Below are positions 30,405 to 33,996 of a stretch of DNA of 33,996 bases, piece by piece (position 1 is the first letter of the stretch; every line of letters begins with the position of its first letter). The notes below the pieces were generated by a model. The model saw nothing but the letters and a program-made list of their open reading frames with translations, did not search any database and was not told where the DNA came from. The translations under genes and the position numbers were made by a program. Source of the stretch: JBDSKH01 sp035495435 (GTDB lineage Bacteria > Actinomycetota > Actinomycetes > Actinomycetales > Microbacteriaceae); contig DATJFV010000025.1 in the NCBI GenBank assembly GCA_035495435.1, positions 1 through 33,996 of the forward strand, read 5' to 3'.

Positions 30405-30423
30405 GCGCGCGACCAGCGCGCGC
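30405..30423 (-). terminator. GC-rich hairpin behind the DUF3039 gene
   Basis: GCGCGCG and CGCGCGC form a perfect 7-base stem around ACCAG, beginning 5 bases after the TAG of the DUF3039 gene on the minus strand. It probably ends the ATPase-permease-DUF3039 transcript. The rest of the 147-base gap down to 30281 holds a perfect 14-base palindrome at 30304-30317 and a weaker hairpin at 30345-30372, and no gene. Confidence 0.6.
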
Positions 30424-30427
30424 GCCG

Positions 30428-30685
30428 CTACGGCTTCAGCGTGTCGTAGATCTTCTTGCACTCGGGGCAGACGGGGAACTTCTCGGGGTCGCGCCCCGGA
30501 ACCCACACTTTGCCGCAGAGCGCGATCACCGGCTTGCCAGTCAGTGCGCTCTCGAGGATCTTGTCCTTCTGCACGTAGTGCGCGAAGCGCTCGTGGTCGC
30601 CGTCTTCGAGCTGCTCTTTGTTGAGCAGTTCTTCCAATTCCCGGTCGAGGACGTCGGTGCCGCCCGCGGTTTCAGGATCGCTCAT
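30428..30685 (-). CDS. DUF3039 family protein
   Basis: This 85-aa protein matches the actinobacterial DUF3039 family: LDRELEELLNKEQLEDGDHERFAHYVQKDKI, then ALTGKPVIALCGKVWVPGRDPEKFPVCPECKKIYD. The single C followed by a CPxC makes a small zinc-ribbon-like site. Function is unknown. It starts 4 bases after the permease stop and is therefore probably the last gene of that operon; AACACT 6 bases before the ATG could also serve as its own weak -10. Confidence 0.88.
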   Translation of the reverse strand: MSDPETAGGTDVLDRELEELLNKEQLEDGDHERFAHYVQKDKILESALTGKPVIALCGKVWVPGRDPEKFPVCPECKKIYDTLKP

Positions 30686-30689
30686 GGTC

Positions 30690-32284
30690 TCAGTGTTGCA
30701 TGGTGAAGGCGAGCAGTTCCGGGGAACGCCGGTCGAATGCCGCACCGCCGACGCGGACTCCGATGAGCAAGGCGATGAGTCCCGCCACTCCGCCGACCAG
30801 CAGCGCCACCCAGTTCCACGGGAAGCCGGGCTCGGCCAGCCACATCACACCCGCGCCGATCGCCGGAGCGCCGACCAGGAACGTGGCGAACACGGCGAGC
30901 GCCTGCGCTCCCGCACCACTGCTGCCCTGCACCTGGGGCGACTGGAACGCCGGATCGCCGGGCCGCGGTGCCGCATACGGCAGCACCGCCGAGATTCCGC
31001 TGCCGACCCCGAGGCCGCCCAGCAGCAGTGCGAAGGCGACGCCCAAGACGACGGGGATGATCTCGGGGTCGCCGTTTCCCCAGACGGTGAGCGGCGTGCC
31101 GATCGCGATCAGGATCAGTCCGAGAACCAGGGGCGGGATGAGGCGGCCGAGCCGGTCATCCATGCCGCGGGTCTGCGCGGCGACATGCGTCCACACCGCG
31201 GTGGAGTCGTAGGCCACATCGTTGTGGGTCGTCGACAGCGCGACCAGCGTGACGAGCAGGGGCAGGGGAAGCAGGACGCTCCAGACGAACGGGAACCCGA
31301 CGATCCACCCCGACAGCAGGATAACGATCGGGATGAACGGCAAGAAACCCAGTACGGCGCGGTACCGCGGGTCGCGCAGCCAGTAGGTGAAGCTGCGCGC
31401 CGCGATCGCGCCCGCGGGCGTCGAGGGCAACCGTCGGAACCAGCCCGGCGTGCCCCCGCGCCGTTCCACCGGGATCCGGCGGGTCGGCCGGAACACCAGC
31501 CGCACAGCCAGGAACCACAGCAGCAGCAGCACGAACGCGGTCGCACCGCCCACCCAGAGCGCGCGCACCGCAGACTCCGGCGCCCCGAACACCGAGAACG
31601 CCGGCGCGGCCCACAGCGCCCCGAGCGGCGTCCATTGCAGAGCCGCCGCCACGTCGGCCGTGTGCACATAGGACGACAGCTTCAGCAGGCTGACGAACAG
31701 CAGGCGCGACGACCCGGTCGGCAGGTGCACCGCACGCGGCAGCAGCGTCGCGAGCAGCACGGCGAGCCCCGCGATGAGGATCGGCGCACCGATCCAGCGC
31801 ACGCGCCGGCTCCAGCGCTCGTTGTTGGCCAGTCCCGTGCCCGCGGCGACGCCGAGACGCACCGACAGCAGCCCCTGCAGGAACAGCACGGGGGCGGCGA
31901 TCTGCGCGATCCGCACCGCGTCGGGGTGCTCCCAGATCCAGGTGGGCGCCCAGGCGATCGGTGCGATCAGCAACGAGGGACCGACGATCGACAGCACCAG
32001 CAGGACGATCGCGACGAAGCCCCACCGCATCCGGAAACCGCGAAGCCCCCGCGGGTCGAGCAGCTCGCGCCGCACCAGCATGAACGGCAGCAGGAACGCG
32101 ACCAGGCTGAAGTAGGAGCCGCCGATGATCACCACGCGGCTGACGTACTCGTCGTCGAACCTGGCCAGGACACCGCCGCCGACGGCGATGACGAGCGTCG
32201 CGAGGACGGCGATCCCGAGCCCGATGCCGCTGACGATGACGTACCCCAGCGGGCGACGGAAGCCGCTCGCGAAGAGCCGCAGCT

Positions 32285-32309
<25 letters not shown>
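30690..32309 (-). CDS. ABC transporter permease (ABC-2-like, many membrane helices)
   Basis: This 539-aa protein has about 12 hydrophobic helices and few other features. The cytoplasmic loop around residues 290-320 is basic (RPTRRIPVERRGGTPGWFRRLP), and SFTYWLRDPRYRAVLGFLPF precedes a helix pair in the middle. It overlaps the upstream ATPase gene by 25 bases, and the GTG at 32309 has GGAGG 7 bases upstream, so the two are translated together. The substrate and direction of transport are not evident from sequence. Confidence 0.8.
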
Positions 32310-33829
<1,520 letters not shown>

Positions 33830-33841
33830 GCGTCGAGCGTA

Positions 33842-33996
33842 TCAAGGGCCACGCCACCGAGAAGCACTCAGGATCACGTGGATTACGAAATGGGAACGGA
33901 TTCGGCGTTTCCTGTGCTCATTCAGGCTGCATCCGTAAAGTGGGGGAAGCACAACGGTGTGTCCCCTACATGGTCCGCGCATGAATTCCGGGTGAA
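33842..33996. other. Right-edge intergenic region with a candidate promoter
   Basis: No gene is supported in the last 155 bases. TAAAGT (33936-33941, plus) is a good -10 candidate and the stretch 33880-33945 is less G+C-rich than its surroundings, so a plus-strand gene may start beyond the edge. A short ATG frame near 33981 stops after four codons. Confidence 0.3.

Noticed and set aside
33842..33996. Possible riboswitch at the right edge
   Set aside because: The region is less G+C-rich and has a promoter-like -10, but I cannot fold a known riboswitch core; the gene it would control is outside the window.

Overview
The window is chromosomal DNA of a high-G+C Gram-positive bacterium, most likely a member of the Microbacteriaceae (Microbacterium or a close relative). 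The evidence is the roughly 70% G+C codon usage, GTG starts with ATGA/GTGA overlaps, the SigR/SigH-type sigma factor next to aroA-rsgA-hisN, the ftsE-ftsX-smpB and murI-rph-rdgB gene orders, a DUF3039 protein, an ANSKRT...ALAA tmRNA tag, an actinobacterial tad pilus locus, and many start codons placed 6-9 bases behind a TAnnnT -10 box (leaderless transcripts). Almost all of it is well-packed core genome. No phage, IS element or CRISPR array was seen.

Layout. 1-4.5 kb: the thiol-stress sigma factor (with the first codons of its anti-sigma factor) diverges from aroA-rsgA-hisN, followed by a septum-formation-family lipoprotein and a strong hairpin. 4.6-5.0 kb: tmRNA (ssrA) on the minus strand. 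5.0-7.8 kb: a SIMPL-domain protein, two paralogous membrane proteins, and a divergent membrane-anchored protein resembling the septum-formation family. 7.8-13.7 kb (minus): smpB, ftsX, ftsE and prfB, a cluster usually contiguous in actinobacteria but here split between prfB and ftsE by a small winged-helix gene and a DUF222/HNH (13E12-type) gene with an SOS-box-like promoter. 13.8-15.5 kb: an MFS exporter and a conserved unknown protein.

15.5-21.2 kb (minus): a tad/Flp pilus locus (tadA, tadB, tadC, then a 59-aa Flp pilin, two TadE-like proteins and a TadG-like protein). It is interrupted between tadC and the pilin by a lower-G+C divergent cassette of a 28-aa micro-ORF, a 126-aa protein and a 211-aa acidic protein. 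21.3-25.8 kb: tRNA-Leu(UAG), a small conserved protein, mntH with a palindromic operator, a DedA protein, a short lipoprotein, and a CDF exporter overlapping a DtxR/MntR-type repressor; together these look like a metal (probably manganese) homeostasis module. 25.8-29.3 kb: murI-rph-rdgB (minus) divergent from pncB. 29.3-33.8 kb (minus): a frameshifted AbiEi/DUF559-type gene, then an ABC ATPase with a very long acidic N-terminal extension, its permease and a DUF3039 protein in one operon.

Themes worth following are the SOS-like control of the inserted 13E12/HNH gene, the foreign-looking cassette inside the pilus operon, the long low-complexity extensions on two ABC ATPases (FtsE and the 33-kb ATPase), and the density of leaderless promoters, several in divergent pairs.
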